A DNA stretch of 64,000 bases, taken from assembly GCA_002307295.1 (NCBI GenBank), contig DBTY01000055.1:124001-188000 (forward strand), read 5' to 3'. Under the pieces are notes generated by a model. That model was not told the DNA's origin. It saw nothing but the letters and a program-made list of their open reading frames with translations, and did no database searches. Positions 54,098-63,742 of this stretch are shown here, piece after piece. How positions within the stretch are numbered: the first letter of the stretch is position 1; every line of letters starts with the position of its first letter. The stretch comes from Ignavibacteriales bacterium UBA1304. GTDB taxonomy: Bacteria > Bacteroidota > Ignavibacteria > Ignavibacteriales > Ignavibacteriaceae. The position numbers and the translations under genes were made by a program.

Positions 54098-54640
54098 TTA
54101 TAAAAGTTTATTAACAATATCGTCTACGTTTACTTCGATATTTTTTATCTGACTTTGTTTTTTTTCTGTAACCTTCAGGGTATCAGAATCTTCATCGTTA
54201 AATTTAAGTTCAAGAATTTGCGCCTGCGAACTGACAATTGCTTTCAGCCGGGCGATTACCAGGTCTCTCTCTTCCCTAAGAGCAATAACAGAACTTCTGA
54301 TTTCATTAGCGCTTTCTCTTGCTTTTTCAACAATCTGCGAAGCTTTAAGCTCCGCTTCCTTAATTAAAAGCGATGTCTGTTTTTTAGAAGATTCGATAGA
54401 CTTGCTTGAAGACTCCTGCGCCTTTAATAAAGTATCCTGAAGATTTTTTTCAATTCGTTTATATTCAGCAAGTTGAGGTTTAAGCTCTTCAACTTCATCG
54501 TTAAGCTTTTCGCTTTCAGACTGAAGCCGTTCAAATTCGTCGGCTAATCTTTCTAAGTAAGCCTGAACTTCCTCTTTATCATAACCGCGGAATGCATTGC
54601 TGAATTCCTGTTTTTTTATACTTAAGGGAGAAAACTTCAT
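54098..54640 (-). CDS. divIVA: DivIVA-domain protein
   Basis: 180 residues. The N-terminal DivIVA motif LSIKKQEFSNAFRGYDKEEVQAYLERLADEFERL is followed by coiled coil to ~150. DivIVA-type proteins bind curved membranes and organise division or polar growth; in Gram-negatives their function is less clear. Together with yggS it forms the start of a conserved cluster. 12-bp gap from yggS. Confidence 0.85.
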   Translation of the reverse strand: MKFSPLSIKKQEFSNAFRGYDKEEVQAYLERLADEFERLQSESEKLNDEVEELKPQLAEYKRIEKNLQDTLLKAQESSSKSIESSKKQTSLLIKEAELKASQIVEKARESANEIRSSVIALREERDLVIARLKAIVSSQAQILELKFNDEDSDTLKVTEKKQSQIKNIEVNVDDIVNKLL

Positions 54641-54652
54641 TACATTAAACCG

Positions 54653-55336
54653 TTAGTTATAAATACGTTCGCCAAAAATTGCAGTTCCAATCCTCAGCAT
54701 TGTGCTGCCTTCCTGAATTGCAATCTCAAAATCATTAGACATACCCATCGACAATTCTGTTAAACCAAATCCTCTGCCGTTCAGTTTATCTTTCAATTCT
54801 CTTAACCCCGAAAAACTTTTTCTGATAACGCTTTCATTATCTGTAAAAGGAGCAATTGTCATTAATCCTAAAAGCTTAAGATTAGTAGAAGCGGAACAGT
54901 ATTCGGCTAATTTGAAAATACTATCGCTGTCATTCAGTCCAAATTTAGTTTCTTCATCCGAAGTCTTAATTTCGAGGAGGATCTGTTGGATCTTTCCTGC
55001 CGAAGAAGCCCGTTTATTAATTTCTTCAGCTAATTTTATTGAATCGACTGAATGAATAATATCAGCCGCCTTAACGACATATTTTGCTTTATTAACCTGA
55101 AGATGACCAATAAAATGCCACTTAACTATATTGCCTAACGCCCCAAACTTATTATCTAATTCCTGAGCTTTATTTTCTCCGAAATTTGTCAGAGAAGCTT
55201 TTATCGCTTCTTTTACGTCTTCAACTTTGAAGTATTTTGATACGGCAATTAGCTTAACATCCGAAGTTTTTCGATCATGTTTTTTGCAACAAAAATCGAT
55301 TTTTTCTACAATATTTTGAACATTTTGAGAAATCAT
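54653..55336 (-). CDS. YggS/PLPBP-family pyridoxal-phosphate protein
   Basis: 227 residues. One-domain alanine-racemase-like barrel: VKLIAVSKYFKVEDV (Schiff-base lysine), FGENKAQELDNKFGAL, VKWHFIGHLQVNK, GMSNDFEIAIQEGSTMLRIGTAIFGER. It handles PLP homeostasis rather than racemisation. First gene of the long leftward cluster leading to rluD. Confidence 0.94.
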   Translation of the reverse strand: MISQNVQNIVEKIDFCCKKHDRKTSDVKLIAVSKYFKVEDVKEAIKASLTNFGENKAQELDNKFGALGNIVKWHFIGHLQVNKAKYVVKAADIIHSVDSIKLAEEINKRASSAGKIQQILLEIKTSDEETKFGLNDSDSIFKLAEYCSASTNLKLLGLMTIAPFTDNESVIRKSFSGLRELKDKLNGRGFGLTELSMGMSNDFEIAIQEGSTMLRIGTAIFGERIYN

Positions 55337-55489
55337 AATCTAATTAAGTCTGTTAAAGTATTGTTTTTAGAATCAAAAATCAATGTCTAATATATTAAAT
55401 TTTCCTATTATATTCTAAAATAATATCAAACGCATTAGAGGCGGTTTCTACAAATTGAATTTGCATAAAAACAAAACACTTAAAACACG

Positions 55490-55514
55490 CCGGCCGGAGT
55501 TCAACTCCAACCGG
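55490..55514 (-). terminator. Hairpin after nitroreductase gene
   Basis: On the minus strand CCGGTTGGAG pairs with CTCCGGCCGG across loop TTGAA, 10 pairs including two G-T wobbles, followed by CGTGTTTTAAG. It lies 22 bp past the nitroreductase stop and fits an intrinsic terminator. Confidence 0.55.
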
Positions 55515-55535
55515 ACATCGCAGTTTTAATTTAGT

Positions 55536-56117
55536 TTAATTTTCCCATTTCCCATTAAAAACGATTTCTGAAATTTCTTTTCTTTTCCTTGGCGCAATTT
55601 CTCTTTCCTTCAGATTTTCGGGCAAAGTATTTGGATCGCCAAGATAACCAACTGTAGCGACTACAACCGGCTCAAATCCTTCAGGAATATTTAATTCCTT
55701 TTTTATTATATCAGGATAAAAACCTCCAATCTGGTGAACCCACAAGCCTAACTCAGTCGCCTCAAAAAGCGCATTAGCCATAGCCAGACCCGCGTCATAA
55801 AAAGCGTATTTATTCAGCTGATTTTGCTGACCGCTAAAATTCATTTTTGCGCATAAAACAATCAAAACAGGAGCGCTTTTTGCCCATGTCTGATTGCCTT
55901 CCATTAAGGAGCTAAATATTTTTTCATAAGAATCAGGATTTCCATTTTTTGCGGCATAAATAAATCTCCACGGCTGTTCGTTCATAGCGCTGGGAGCCCA
56001 CTTTGCGGCCTCAAATAAAGCGTTTAATTTCCACACTTCAACATCAGTTTCAGCATATGCCCTAGGGCTCCGTCTCGTCTTTATCAATTCATTGATATTT
56101 ATTGTTTTTTCATCCAT
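55536..56117 (-). CDS. Nitroreductase-family protein (FMN)
   Basis: 193 residues. Starts with RRSPRAYAETDVE and has EAAKWAPSAMNEQPWRFIYA, AFYDAGLAMANALFEATELGLWVHQIGGF, typical of FMN nitroreductases, which reduce nitro compounds or quinones with NAD(P)H. Substrate unknown. Divergent from the C39-like T9SS gene with its start at 56210; a terminator-like hairpin follows its stop. Confidence 0.88.
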   Translation of the reverse strand: MDEKTININELIKTRRSPRAYAETDVEVWKLNALFEAAKWAPSAMNEQPWRFIYAAKNGNPDSYEKIFSSLMEGNQTWAKSAPVLIVLCAKMNFSGQQNQLNKYAFYDAGLAMANALFEATELGLWVHQIGGFYPDIIKKELNIPEGFEPVVVATVGYLGDPNTLPENLKEREIAPRKRKEISEIVFNGKWEN

Positions 56118-56209
56118 TTTTTTAAACCTTTTTATTGTTTATTTCCGATTATATATCTAATATTACAGTGACTACTTTACAACATTTTTCTGAATTATGG
56201 AGTATTACT

Positions 56210-59200
56210 ATGGTGATTAATATACACAAAAAACTGTTCGTTTTCTTCCTATTAATTAACTCCTTTGTTTCATTGCAAATCTGTTCTTACCCAAAATCGG
56301 ATAACACAGCCAAACAACCCGAAGGATACATTACTAACCCGGTAAAGACCTCGTATGGAGTTGTTTTTACCGACGAATACAATTCTACCGTTTATTTAAC
56401 AAATAACGGAACAACCCAGAAATTATTTTCCGCTCCAGGATGCGGCAGATATCTTTCTGTTTCGCCAAGCGGCGATATGCTCGGATTCAAATTGATCGAC
56501 GCAACTACAGAGCTTCAGGCTCCCGCCGTATACGATCTAAAAACAAAATCCATCACAAAACTTGAAAGCTTTTCAAAAAAAGCCGGTCAGGTTACTTTTG
56601 CTAATGACGGAACAATCGCTTATTCATTGGGTCAAAACGTCATACTCGTAAAAGACGGTCAAAAAAGATCAATCGATCTTGGAGTATATTCAAACAGAAC
56701 TCCAATTTCTCCTGACGCGAGTAAAATTATTTATAGAGATAATGCAGATCAATTATGGATGTTAGACATTCAAACATTGAGCAAATCAATTATTACCGAT
56801 CAGAAAGACGGTTATGCTAACGCCGTTTGGTCTCCTGATAGTAAATCAATAGCATACACTACAAACGGAATTAAGATTTACACTACTGATATCAGCGCTA
56901 ATAAAACTTATTATATTGGCGAAGGCGAAAGCCCTGCATGGTCTAATGACAGCAAACAAATTGCTTTCTTCAAAAAAGAAATTGATTTCCAGAAAGCTAA
57001 ATTGATAAATTCTGATATTTATGTAGCTGGTTCAAAAGGCGAATACGTCACTAACATTACTAACACTACCGACGTAAACGAAATGGATCCACAATTTGAT
57101 TCTGAATCAAATTCAATAATTTATCAGACTTACGAAAAACGCGAAGTTCGTTCAATTTCTTTATCAGCCGCTCTTGCAAAAACATCGGCAAATAGCACAA
57201 TTGTAAAAGCAGATTCTCCTCTTCAGGTTGAGCGTTTTGAAAAAGAAAGAGCTTTAGCAAAACCTGCAAGCGATGTAAAACTTCCGGATTATGTTCACAT
57301 TCACCAGGTGCTTGATACAAGAGACAGCGGCGAGTGGGCTAACGAAGGCGAAGGTTACTCCTGCTGCGGAGCTACAAGCTGTATGCAGGCTTTGGCAAGT
57401 TACGGTATTTTACCTCCAAAACCTTTTACAACTTATGGTCATACAAGCAATTTCGGCTTGTATATTTCTGATGCTTATACATACAACGGTTTTACATACA
57501 GCGGTTTTAGCGGCTGGCCTAGCGGAATACATGGTTATATGTGGAACGGAAGCGGATCTCCTTATTCCAACGCCGCCTCATTTCTTAAAAAACACGGCGT
57601 TTCTTCGGTTCAAACCGATAATGTAAAGATATCTACTTTTACAACCGAAATTAGCGCAAGCTATCCGTATATCGTTTGTTCAACTGGTTTAACTGCCGCT
57701 CATATCGTAATGATAGTGGGGTTATATGATTCTACAGGTCACACAATGTATGTTAACGATCCTTACGGAAATAAAAACGCTGGTAATTATGGCGGCATTC
57801 TGAATGGCAAAAATGCTATTTATGACTGGAGCGACGTAAATACTGGACATGAAAAAATTACTCCTGTCGCTTGGGGCATTACGGCTCGTTGCAATCCGAA
57901 TCTGGCTCCTGAAATAAGTTCTGTATGGCCTACAAACAATGCCGATAGCATTAGATCATGCGATACAATTTCTGTTTTCTTTAACAACCAGATGGATACA
58001 GCTACTGTAGTAAAAGCTTTTTCTATTACTCCAGCTATTTCCGGAAGATTTTTCTGGTCGGCAGATAGTTTCACTTTGTATTTCAAACCCACAGGAATTT
58101 TTGACAAGTTAACTACTTATACAATTAAAATAGACAGTTCAGCTAAAAATTTCTTCCAGAAATCTTTAGGCAAAGTTTATTCATTTTCATTTAAAACGAG
58201 AAACCGCGATAAACTAAACATTGTTGATAGCTATCCAGCTCAAAATGGAACGAAGGTAAGCACAACAGTTCAATTCAGAGTTAAATTTGACGCTCCTGTG
58301 CTTTTTGCGGGTCTATCTGGTAAAGTTGAATTGTTTAATACAAAAAGCAGTACTCATCTTGCTCTAGCAAACGTTAAGGTAACTTCTCTAAACGGAAAAG
58401 GTTATCTAAACTTTGAACCTGCTAAAGAGCTAGATAAAAACTCTCAATACTATATCAAAATAAACGGCAAAGCTAGCGACGTTGAAAGTATTTCGCTATA
58501 CGACACAGCTTATATTTATTTTCAGACAACAAGCGACCAATATCAATCCGGCACAGTTATCGACAGCCTTGGCAAAATTGACAACTGGAAAATTCAAACT
58601 CAGGGTTCTTTAGCAAGCGGAATTGATACTGTTAATACTACGATAGCTTTAGCTACTGATAAAAAAGTTGGTTCTTCAACTTCTTCTGCTAAAGTAAACT
58701 ACGTATTTAAGGGCTCTAATGGAATCCTGCAAATTAACGACGCAAACAAACCTGTTATTGACGGCGCAACTACTACTCAATTTGGAGTTTGGGTATACGG
58801 CGATTACAGCTTTAATATACTTAAATACACATTTAACGTTGGAACAACAGAATGCGATGTTGTTGTTGACACTATCAACTGGACAGGATGGCGCTTAGAA
58901 CGTATTTCACTTTCTAATATTACTTGCGCAACTACTGGTACAAAAACATTTACCGGTATTCAGGTTCAACAGACTTCTGCCGGCGCATCTACAGGAACCA
59001 TCTATTTTGACGACGTTCAAAATAATGTTCTTGTTACAGCTGTTAATAATGATAAATCGAACACTTCGGTCAAAGATTTTTCATTAGGGCAAAATTATCC
59101 TAACCCATTCAACCCTTCAACTTCTATCCAGTTTGCAATTAAGACTGCCTGCAAAGTTAGTCTTAAAGTTTTTGACGTTCTGGGCAGAGAAGTTGCAGTG

Positions 59201-59332
59201 TTAGTTAATGAAGATAAAGCTGCCGGGAAGTATTCAGTAAACTTCAGCAAACCTCTTGCAAGCGGCGTTTATTATTACACTCTTAAAGCCGGTTCATATA
59301 CCGATACTAAAAAAATGATAATAATGAAGTAA
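56210..59332 (+). CDS. T9SS-exported C39-like peptidase with beta-propeller and Ig-like domains
   Basis: 1040 residues from ATG at 56210, chosen for GGAG 7 nt upstream and the signal sequence KKLFVFFLLINSFVSLQIC; the in-frame start at 56135 adds 25 unlikely residues. Layout: PD40/WD40-like propeller ~40-300 (ISPDASKIIYRD, WSPDSKSIAYTT, WSNDSKQIAFFK); peptidase C39-like ~358-557, with C ~384 in YSCCGATSCMQ, H ~497 in AAHIVMIVGLYD and D/N in VNDPYGN; two Big_5-type Ig-like domains ~565-777; a jelly-roll-like module ~780-945; T9SS sorting domain ~956-1040 (SLGQNYPNPFNPST). Probably a surface or secreted cysteine protease. A strong terminator follows. Confidence 0.8.
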   Translation: MVINIHKKLFVFFLLINSFVSLQICSYPKSDNTAKQPEGYITNPVKTSYGVVFTDEYNSTVYLTNNGTTQKLFSAPGCGRYLSVSPSGDMLGFKLIDATTELQAPAVYDLKTKSITKLESFSKKAGQVTFANDGTIAYSLGQNVILVKDGQKRSIDLGVYSNRTPISPDASKIIYRDNADQLWMLDIQTLSKSIITDQKDGYANAVWSPDSKSIAYTTNGIKIYTTDISANKTYYIGEGESPAWSNDSKQIAFFKKEIDFQKAKLINSDIYVAGSKGEYVTNITNTTDVNEMDPQFDSESNSIIYQTYEKREVRSISLSAALAKTSANSTIVKADSPLQVERFEKERALAKPASDVKLPDYVHIHQVLDTRDSGEWANEGEGYSCCGATSCMQALASYGILPPKPFTTYGHTSNFGLYISDAYTYNGFTYSGFSGWPSGIHGYMWNGSGSPYSNAASFLKKHGVSSVQTDNVKISTFTTEISASYPYIVCSTGLTAAHIVMIVGLYDSTGHTMYVNDPYGNKNAGNYGGILNGKNAIYDWSDVNTGHEKITPVAWGITARCNPNLAPEISSVWPTNNADSIRSCDTISVFFNNQMDTATVVKAFSITPAISGRFFWSADSFTLYFKPTGIFDKLTTYTIKIDSSAKNFFQKSLGKVYSFSFKTRNRDKLNIVDSYPAQNGTKVSTTVQFRVKFDAPVLFAGLSGKVELFNTKSSTHLALANVKVTSLNGKGYLNFEPAKELDKNSQYYIKINGKASDVESISLYDTAYIYFQTTSDQYQSGTVIDSLGKIDNWKIQTQGSLASGIDTVNTTIALATDKKVGSSTSSAKVNYVFKGSNGILQINDANKPVIDGATTTQFGVWVYGDYSFNILKYTFNVGTTECDVVVDTINWTGWRLERISLSNITCATTGTKTFTGIQVQQTSAGASTGTIYFDDVQNNVLVTAVNNDKSNTSVKDFSLGQNYPNPFNPSTSIQFAIKTACKVSLKVFDVLGREVAVLVNEDKAAGKYSVNFSKPLASGVYYYTLKAGSYTDTKKMIIMK

Positions 59333-59356
59333 TTGACTTACTTACTTTACTTTTTC

Positions 59357-59383
59357 AAAAGCGGGCTTTTGCCCGCTTTTTTT
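59357..59383 (+). terminator. Rho-independent terminator of the C39-like gene
   Basis: Ten-base perfect arms AAAAGCGGGC and GCCCGCTTTT with TTTT loop and seven T in total at its end, 24 bp after the stop at 59332. Textbook intrinsic terminator. Confidence 0.9.
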
Positions 59384-59479
59384 ATATCCGCTAATTAATG
59401 AAATTATTTTACTATTTTTTATTTTTACTTTTTCATAATTAATTTCCTGACATAAAACAAATTAAATAAGGGTAATGAA

Positions 59480-60373
59480 ATGAAGAAAATATTCCTCCTG
59501 TTCTTAATTGCTTCAGCTATAAACATAATATCATATCCGCAGGATATACAAAAAAAATATTCAGCCTACGGCGATATTATTAAGCTACAGCTTAATAATG
59601 GTTCGTTTCCGCATCCTAAACGCGCAAAAGGATATCAGTATAAAGATCAGTTCTATCCGGCTGACGTTCATTACAGCGATAGCAGCGCGGCATTTTTTAT
59701 ACCCGCTAATTTCCAGCAAACTGATTCTGCCGATCTTGTAATACATTTCCATGGATGGGGTAATTGTATTGACAGCACATTTTTAAAATTTTCATTAGTT
59801 GAACAGTTTTGCAAAAGCAACAAGAATGCAATTCTTGTGATTCCGGAAGGACCTAAGTTCGCTCCCGATTCTTTTGGAGGCAAATTAGAAGATAAGGATG
59901 GGTTTAAAAAATTTATTGAAGAATCCATTGATAAATTGTACGCTCTTGGAAAGATAAAAACTAAAAACGTAAGGAATATAATTATCTCTGGCCATAGCGG
60001 CGGCTACCATGTGATGGCGTACATACTACTACATGGAGGAATAACAGAAAAGATTAAAGAAGCTTTTTTATATGACGCCTTATACGGTGATATTGAAAAA
60101 TTCTCTTACTGGATTGACCACTCCAAAGGGAAATGCATAAATATTTATACTACCGACGGAGGCACTAAAGGCGAATCTGAAAATTTAATGGAGTGTCTTA
60201 CCAGTTGGAATATCCCCTACTTAGCCAAACGCGAAAATGATATTTTACAAAGCGATTTAACAAACAATAGACTCATTTTTATTTACTCCGATTTTTCGCA
60301 TAGTCAGGTTATTTACTATAAAAATGAATTCTACAAATTTTTGGCGGCAAGCTGTCTTGATGATATAAAATAA
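59480..60373 (+). CDS. Secreted alpha/beta-hydrolase-fold protein
   Basis: 297 residues with signal peptide 1-20 (ending SYPQ). Nucleophile elbow GHSGG in IISGHSGGYHVMAY (S~173), oxyanion-type HFHGWG near 93, an acidic candidate in FLYDALYGD and a histidine in FSHSQVIYY. Likely esterase/carboxylic hydrolase acting in the periplasm or outside; no lipase-specific signature seen. It lies alone, between a terminator and a hairpin at 60407-60431. Confidence 0.7.
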   Translation: MKKIFLLFLIASAINIISYPQDIQKKYSAYGDIIKLQLNNGSFPHPKRAKGYQYKDQFYPADVHYSDSSAAFFIPANFQQTDSADLVIHFHGWGNCIDSTFLKFSLVEQFCKSNKNAILVIPEGPKFAPDSFGGKLEDKDGFKKFIEESIDKLYALGKIKTKNVRNIIISGHSGGYHVMAYILLHGGITEKIKEAFLYDALYGDIEKFSYWIDHSKGKCINIYTTDGGTKGESENLMECLTSWNIPYLAKRENDILQSDLTNNRLIFIYSDFSHSQVIYYKNEFYKFLAASCLDDIK

Positions 60374-60406
60374 TTTAGCGCAGATTGAATTAACATTTTT
60401 CAATTG

Positions 60407-60431
60407 GGCGCCAGAGCAAAACTCTGACGCC
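60407..60431. terminator. Hairpin between convergent hydrolase and GH9 genes
   Basis: GGCGCCAGAG and CTCTGACGCC, one mismatch, loop CAAAA; on the + strand TTCTCGAACTCTTTTC follows. It could end transcripts from the hydrolase gene. Confidence 0.5.
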
Positions 60432-60453
60432 TTCTCGAACTCTTTTCTAAAAC

Positions 60454-62961
60454 TTACTTACTTAAATTTTTATCTACTCTTACAAATTTATAACCTTTCC
60501 CTTCAAGCTCTGTAATAAGAGAATCCAATTTATAATAAAATTTATCGGTTCTTCTTGGGTCGGTTCCAATATGAGATAAAAGAATAAAACCGTTAAGTCC
60601 ATGCGGATCTTTTTTCTCATAATTAGTTACGCCTTTATAGAGCGAGTCGCTGGAATAATAAGGTTCGCCAGGAACAGGGACTGTCCAATCCTGATTTAAG
60701 CCTGTGCCAGGAGTAAAGTTTATAAGCGTAATTCCAATACTCTTGCACCAGTCTGCTATCTGCTGGTTGTAATATTCATAAGGAGGCAGAAAATATGGAG
60801 CGTCCTCTTTTTGAATTCCAAATTTAGCCATTGATTTGTAGCAGTTTTCAAGATCGTCTTTAAACTCTTTGAAAGTAACTAAAGTAGAGTCTCTTTTTTC
60901 CCAGGGAGCATAAAGAAGATGTTTATCTGAATGACTGCCAAGATAATGTCCGTCTTTTTTCAGGGTTTTAATTAACTGTTCATAATTTTTATTTCTATAA
61001 AAATCGCCCGTTAAAAAGAACCCGGCTTTAATATGATGTTTATCAAAAATCTTTTTTAGAGTTTCAAAACCGTCGGCAAATTCGTGTCCTGTAAACGAAA
61101 TGCTAAGAACTTTTTTTGTAGTGTCAGTTCTTATTATTGCGCCAAGATAGTTTGTGAAATTTTTCTGTTTATTAACTACAGGATTATTTTCTTTCTGCAT
61201 AGCCGAGAAGTAGTATGCAAGGCTTGCAGTACCGTCGGTAGTAGGCTCGTTAGTAGAGTAATCGCCGTAATCATTATGATACACTACATAGTCGGATTGA
61301 TAGTTTTCAAATTCATCCGGCTTTGTTAATTTAAGCCCTTCAAGTTTTCTGTATATTGTTCCGTAAACAGGACCGTCTACCATTCCGCCAGTAATTTTGT
61401 ATCCTTTTTTTGTCCATAAAGACGAATGCGGATCCGAAGGAGATTTGCCATAAGCCGGAAGCCCGATGATCATGCTTGTTCCCCATGGGTTGCAGCCTAA
61501 AAGCCAGTCGCGCAAAGAGGCTTCCATCTCCTGATATTTTGTATCCTTAGTAAGATTAAAATACAAATGAGCCTGCGTAATAGCTGCGGCGACTAAATTG
61601 TTTGAGCACCAGATAAACGGAACTCCGTTTAGGAATGCGTTATTTTTACCGCGGGTATAAATTTTCTCAAGCCCAAGTTTAAGATCGGCTATAAAGCTTT
61701 TACTAACGCTTTTATCTTTTTCGGCGGCAAGATAATAATGCCCTAAATTAAGGAAAGGATACCACTGATAATGACGCGCCGTATCTGCTCCCATCCATGG
61801 AGTTGTCGGTTCTTCTTTGCCATATTTAACCGCGTCTTTAGCGTACTCTTTTTTTGCAGTAATATTATTTAGCTGAGTCGCAGCAAGCTCCATATCGTCA
61901 GTCCAGTTGTCTTCCTCATAAAAATAAGGAGACGTACATGGAGCCGTCTGACATACGCCCGGATTTTCTTTCCCCCAATTATAAGCGTCAATAGCTTTTT
62001 GTTTTATCTTGTTTGAAAATTCCGGATAGTATTTACTCAAAAGTTTTGAACCCAATGCAAACGCCGAAGCGTATTTTCCGGCAGTTGAAGCGATGCCGGT
62101 TGTTCTGTTTTTATATTTATATACGCCCTGCGGTTTGCCGTTGCAATAATAAACAGGACGCTGCAATCCCATTCCATATGAAGCGGAATCATGGTTAGGA
62201 AGCCTGAAGCCTCTATGATCGCGGTCGTCGGCTAATTGGTTAAACATAACATTTTTTTCTGGATTCATTTTTACAAGCCAGTCGAGCCCCCATTTAGCTT
62301 CGTCCAAAACATCTGGTATTCCGTTTGGTTTTGGATTTCCGTCTTTATCATATTTATCGCCAAACGCGGTTGGATTTTGCTCGTAAGCAAATAAAAGCTG
62401 AAACACTGCATTTGCAGAAGTAGTTACATACTGAAGATAATCAGTAGCGTCATGCCATCCGCCTTTAACGTCAATATAAGTTGAGTCAAGAGTCGGATGA
62501 TAAATTATATAACCGTCGTGAGTATGGCACGAGTCCTTTAAGAAAGGGTTATAACCGCTCTGCTGTTGGCGCATGTAATTAAGAATAAAATCCGCAGTTC
62601 CGTTGTAAACGTCGTTTGATATACGGAAGTTAGGAGAAACAATTCCGTTTGCCTTAATATAATATGCGCCTTTTGAAGTAAACTTCGAAAAATCGAGTCT
62701 GTAGCTTTTAACAAAAGGGCCATATTGACCATATTCTTTAATCTTATTAGAAGTATAAACCGTTTGATTGGTTAATGCGTCGCAGATAGCAAATTCATTA
62801 ACGGTAACGTCTGTTTTGCAACCGAATACGGCTGTTTTTATTGACTTCTCAGTATAACCAAGCTGGTTTACTCTGATACAATTTTGAGAATATATATCCT
62901 GAGAAATGAATAAAAACGAGACTAATAAGAGGAAGAATTTCACTGTGTTTTTTGTCGTCAT
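60454..62961 (-). CDS. GH9 endoglucanase fused to CE4-like deacetylase domain
   Basis: 835 residues. Signal peptide 1-25; CelD N-terminal Ig-like domain ~27-115 (CIRVNQLGYTEKS); GH9 (alpha/alpha)6 barrel ~120-590 with nucleophile aspartates D171/D174 in GGWHDATDY and acid glutamate ~571 in STNEPTTDG, plus DPHSS. From ~610 a polysaccharide-deacetylase-like domain: motif 1 is SISFTGHEFADG rather than TFDDG, motif 2 GSHSDKH is kept (~677). It probably cleaves beta-1,4-glucan outside or in the periplasm. There is no T9SS C-terminal domain, so the export route beyond Sec is unclear. Confidence 0.88.
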   Translation of the reverse strand: MTTKNTVKFFLLLVSFLFISQDIYSQNCIRVNQLGYTEKSIKTAVFGCKTDVTVNEFAICDALTNQTVYTSNKIKEYGQYGPFVKSYRLDFSKFTSKGAYYIKANGIVSPNFRISNDVYNGTADFILNYMRQQQSGYNPFLKDSCHTHDGYIIYHPTLDSTYIDVKGGWHDATDYLQYVTTSANAVFQLLFAYEQNPTAFGDKYDKDGNPKPNGIPDVLDEAKWGLDWLVKMNPEKNVMFNQLADDRDHRGFRLPNHDSASYGMGLQRPVYYCNGKPQGVYKYKNRTTGIASTAGKYASAFALGSKLLSKYYPEFSNKIKQKAIDAYNWGKENPGVCQTAPCTSPYFYEEDNWTDDMELAATQLNNITAKKEYAKDAVKYGKEEPTTPWMGADTARHYQWYPFLNLGHYYLAAEKDKSVSKSFIADLKLGLEKIYTRGKNNAFLNGVPFIWCSNNLVAAAITQAHLYFNLTKDTKYQEMEASLRDWLLGCNPWGTSMIIGLPAYGKSPSDPHSSLWTKKGYKITGGMVDGPVYGTIYRKLEGLKLTKPDEFENYQSDYVVYHNDYGDYSTNEPTTDGTASLAYYFSAMQKENNPVVNKQKNFTNYLGAIIRTDTTKKVLSISFTGHEFADGFETLKKIFDKHHIKAGFFLTGDFYRNKNYEQLIKTLKKDGHYLGSHSDKHLLYAPWEKRDSTLVTFKEFKDDLENCYKSMAKFGIQKEDAPYFLPPYEYYNQQIADWCKSIGITLINFTPGTGLNQDWTVPVPGEPYYSSDSLYKGVTNYEKKDPHGLNGFILLSHIGTDPRRTDKFYYKLDSLITELEGKGYKFVRVDKNLSK

Positions 62962-62992
62962 AGATTTGTCTCCATTTATTTATTGCATGATT

Positions 62993-63631
62993 TTATAAAT
63001 TATTACAGATTCCGTCAGGGGAATCGCGGTAATAGATATAAGTTGGGAAATTGACTTTTTCGATATTAAATTTTTTTTGAGCTCTTTCAAAAAGCTCCGA
63101 GTCTTCGCTGTAAGGAATATTTTTAAATCCGCCTAACTGAGTAAATACCTCCCTCTTTCCAAAAAAAGAGCCGCCAATAACGCAGTCCTTCAAATGGATT
63201 TCTTTACTCATATCATTTTTGTCTTTAACGTAAGGCGAGCCTATAATTTCAACTTCGCCATAAACTAAATCAACTTTGGGATGCGCCTGCATATAGTCAT
63301 ACCTTAATTGCAGATGTTCTTTTTTATATTCGTCGTCGCTATCTAAAAAAGTTATATAAGCGCCGACTGAACTAAGGATGCCTGCGTTGCGCGTTAAGGC
63401 TAATTTTCGATTTTTGTGTTTTATATAGCGAATGTTTTCGTAAGCGGAAAGATACTCGTTCATCATTTCAAAAGTTGCATCGTTGCCGCCATCGTCGACC
63501 AATATCAGCTCCCATGAAGTAAATGTTTGATTCAACAACGAGCTTATGCATCGCTTTAGCAATTCGGCTCTATTGAAAGAAGCGGTGATGACTGATACAG
63601 CGGGGATAAAGTCTTTATATACTTTGATCAT
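62993..63631 (-). CDS. GT2 family glycosyltransferase
   Basis: 212 residues. GT-A fold: VSVITASFNRAELLKRCISSLLNQTF, LILVDDGGNDAT, nucleotide-binding FLDSDDEY and late SEDSELFERA. No membrane segments. Upstream of the GH9 gene by 31 bp on the same strand, possibly co-transcribed. Acceptor unknown. Confidence 0.85.
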   Translation of the reverse strand: MIKVYKDFIPAVSVITASFNRAELLKRCISSLLNQTFTSWELILVDDGGNDATFEMMNEYLSAYENIRYIKHKNRKLALTRNAGILSSVGAYITFLDSDDEYKKEHLQLRYDYMQAHPKVDLVYGEVEIIGSPYVKDKNDMSKEIHLKDCVIGGSFFGKREVFTQLGGFKNIPYSEDSELFERAQKKFNIEKVNFPTYIYYRDSPDGICNNL

Positions 63632-63679
63632 TTTTAATTGTGTTATGAATCTGCGTAAATTATTTTTTTTATTAAGCGG

Positions 63680-63710
63680 GCGGAATACGATAAAACTTTG
63701 TATTCCGCCT
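63680..63710. repeat. Inverted repeat between ROK and GT2 genes
   Basis: Ten-base perfect arms GGCGGAATAC (63680-63689) and GTATTCCGCC (63701-63710) with an 11-base loop, between the ROK stop (63743) and the GT2 start (63631). No T-run follows on the minus strand, so it is a hairpin of uncertain role, not a proven terminator. Confidence 0.5.
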
Positions 63711-63742
63711 CTTAACTATTTAACCGACTCAAGCGTAGTTCG

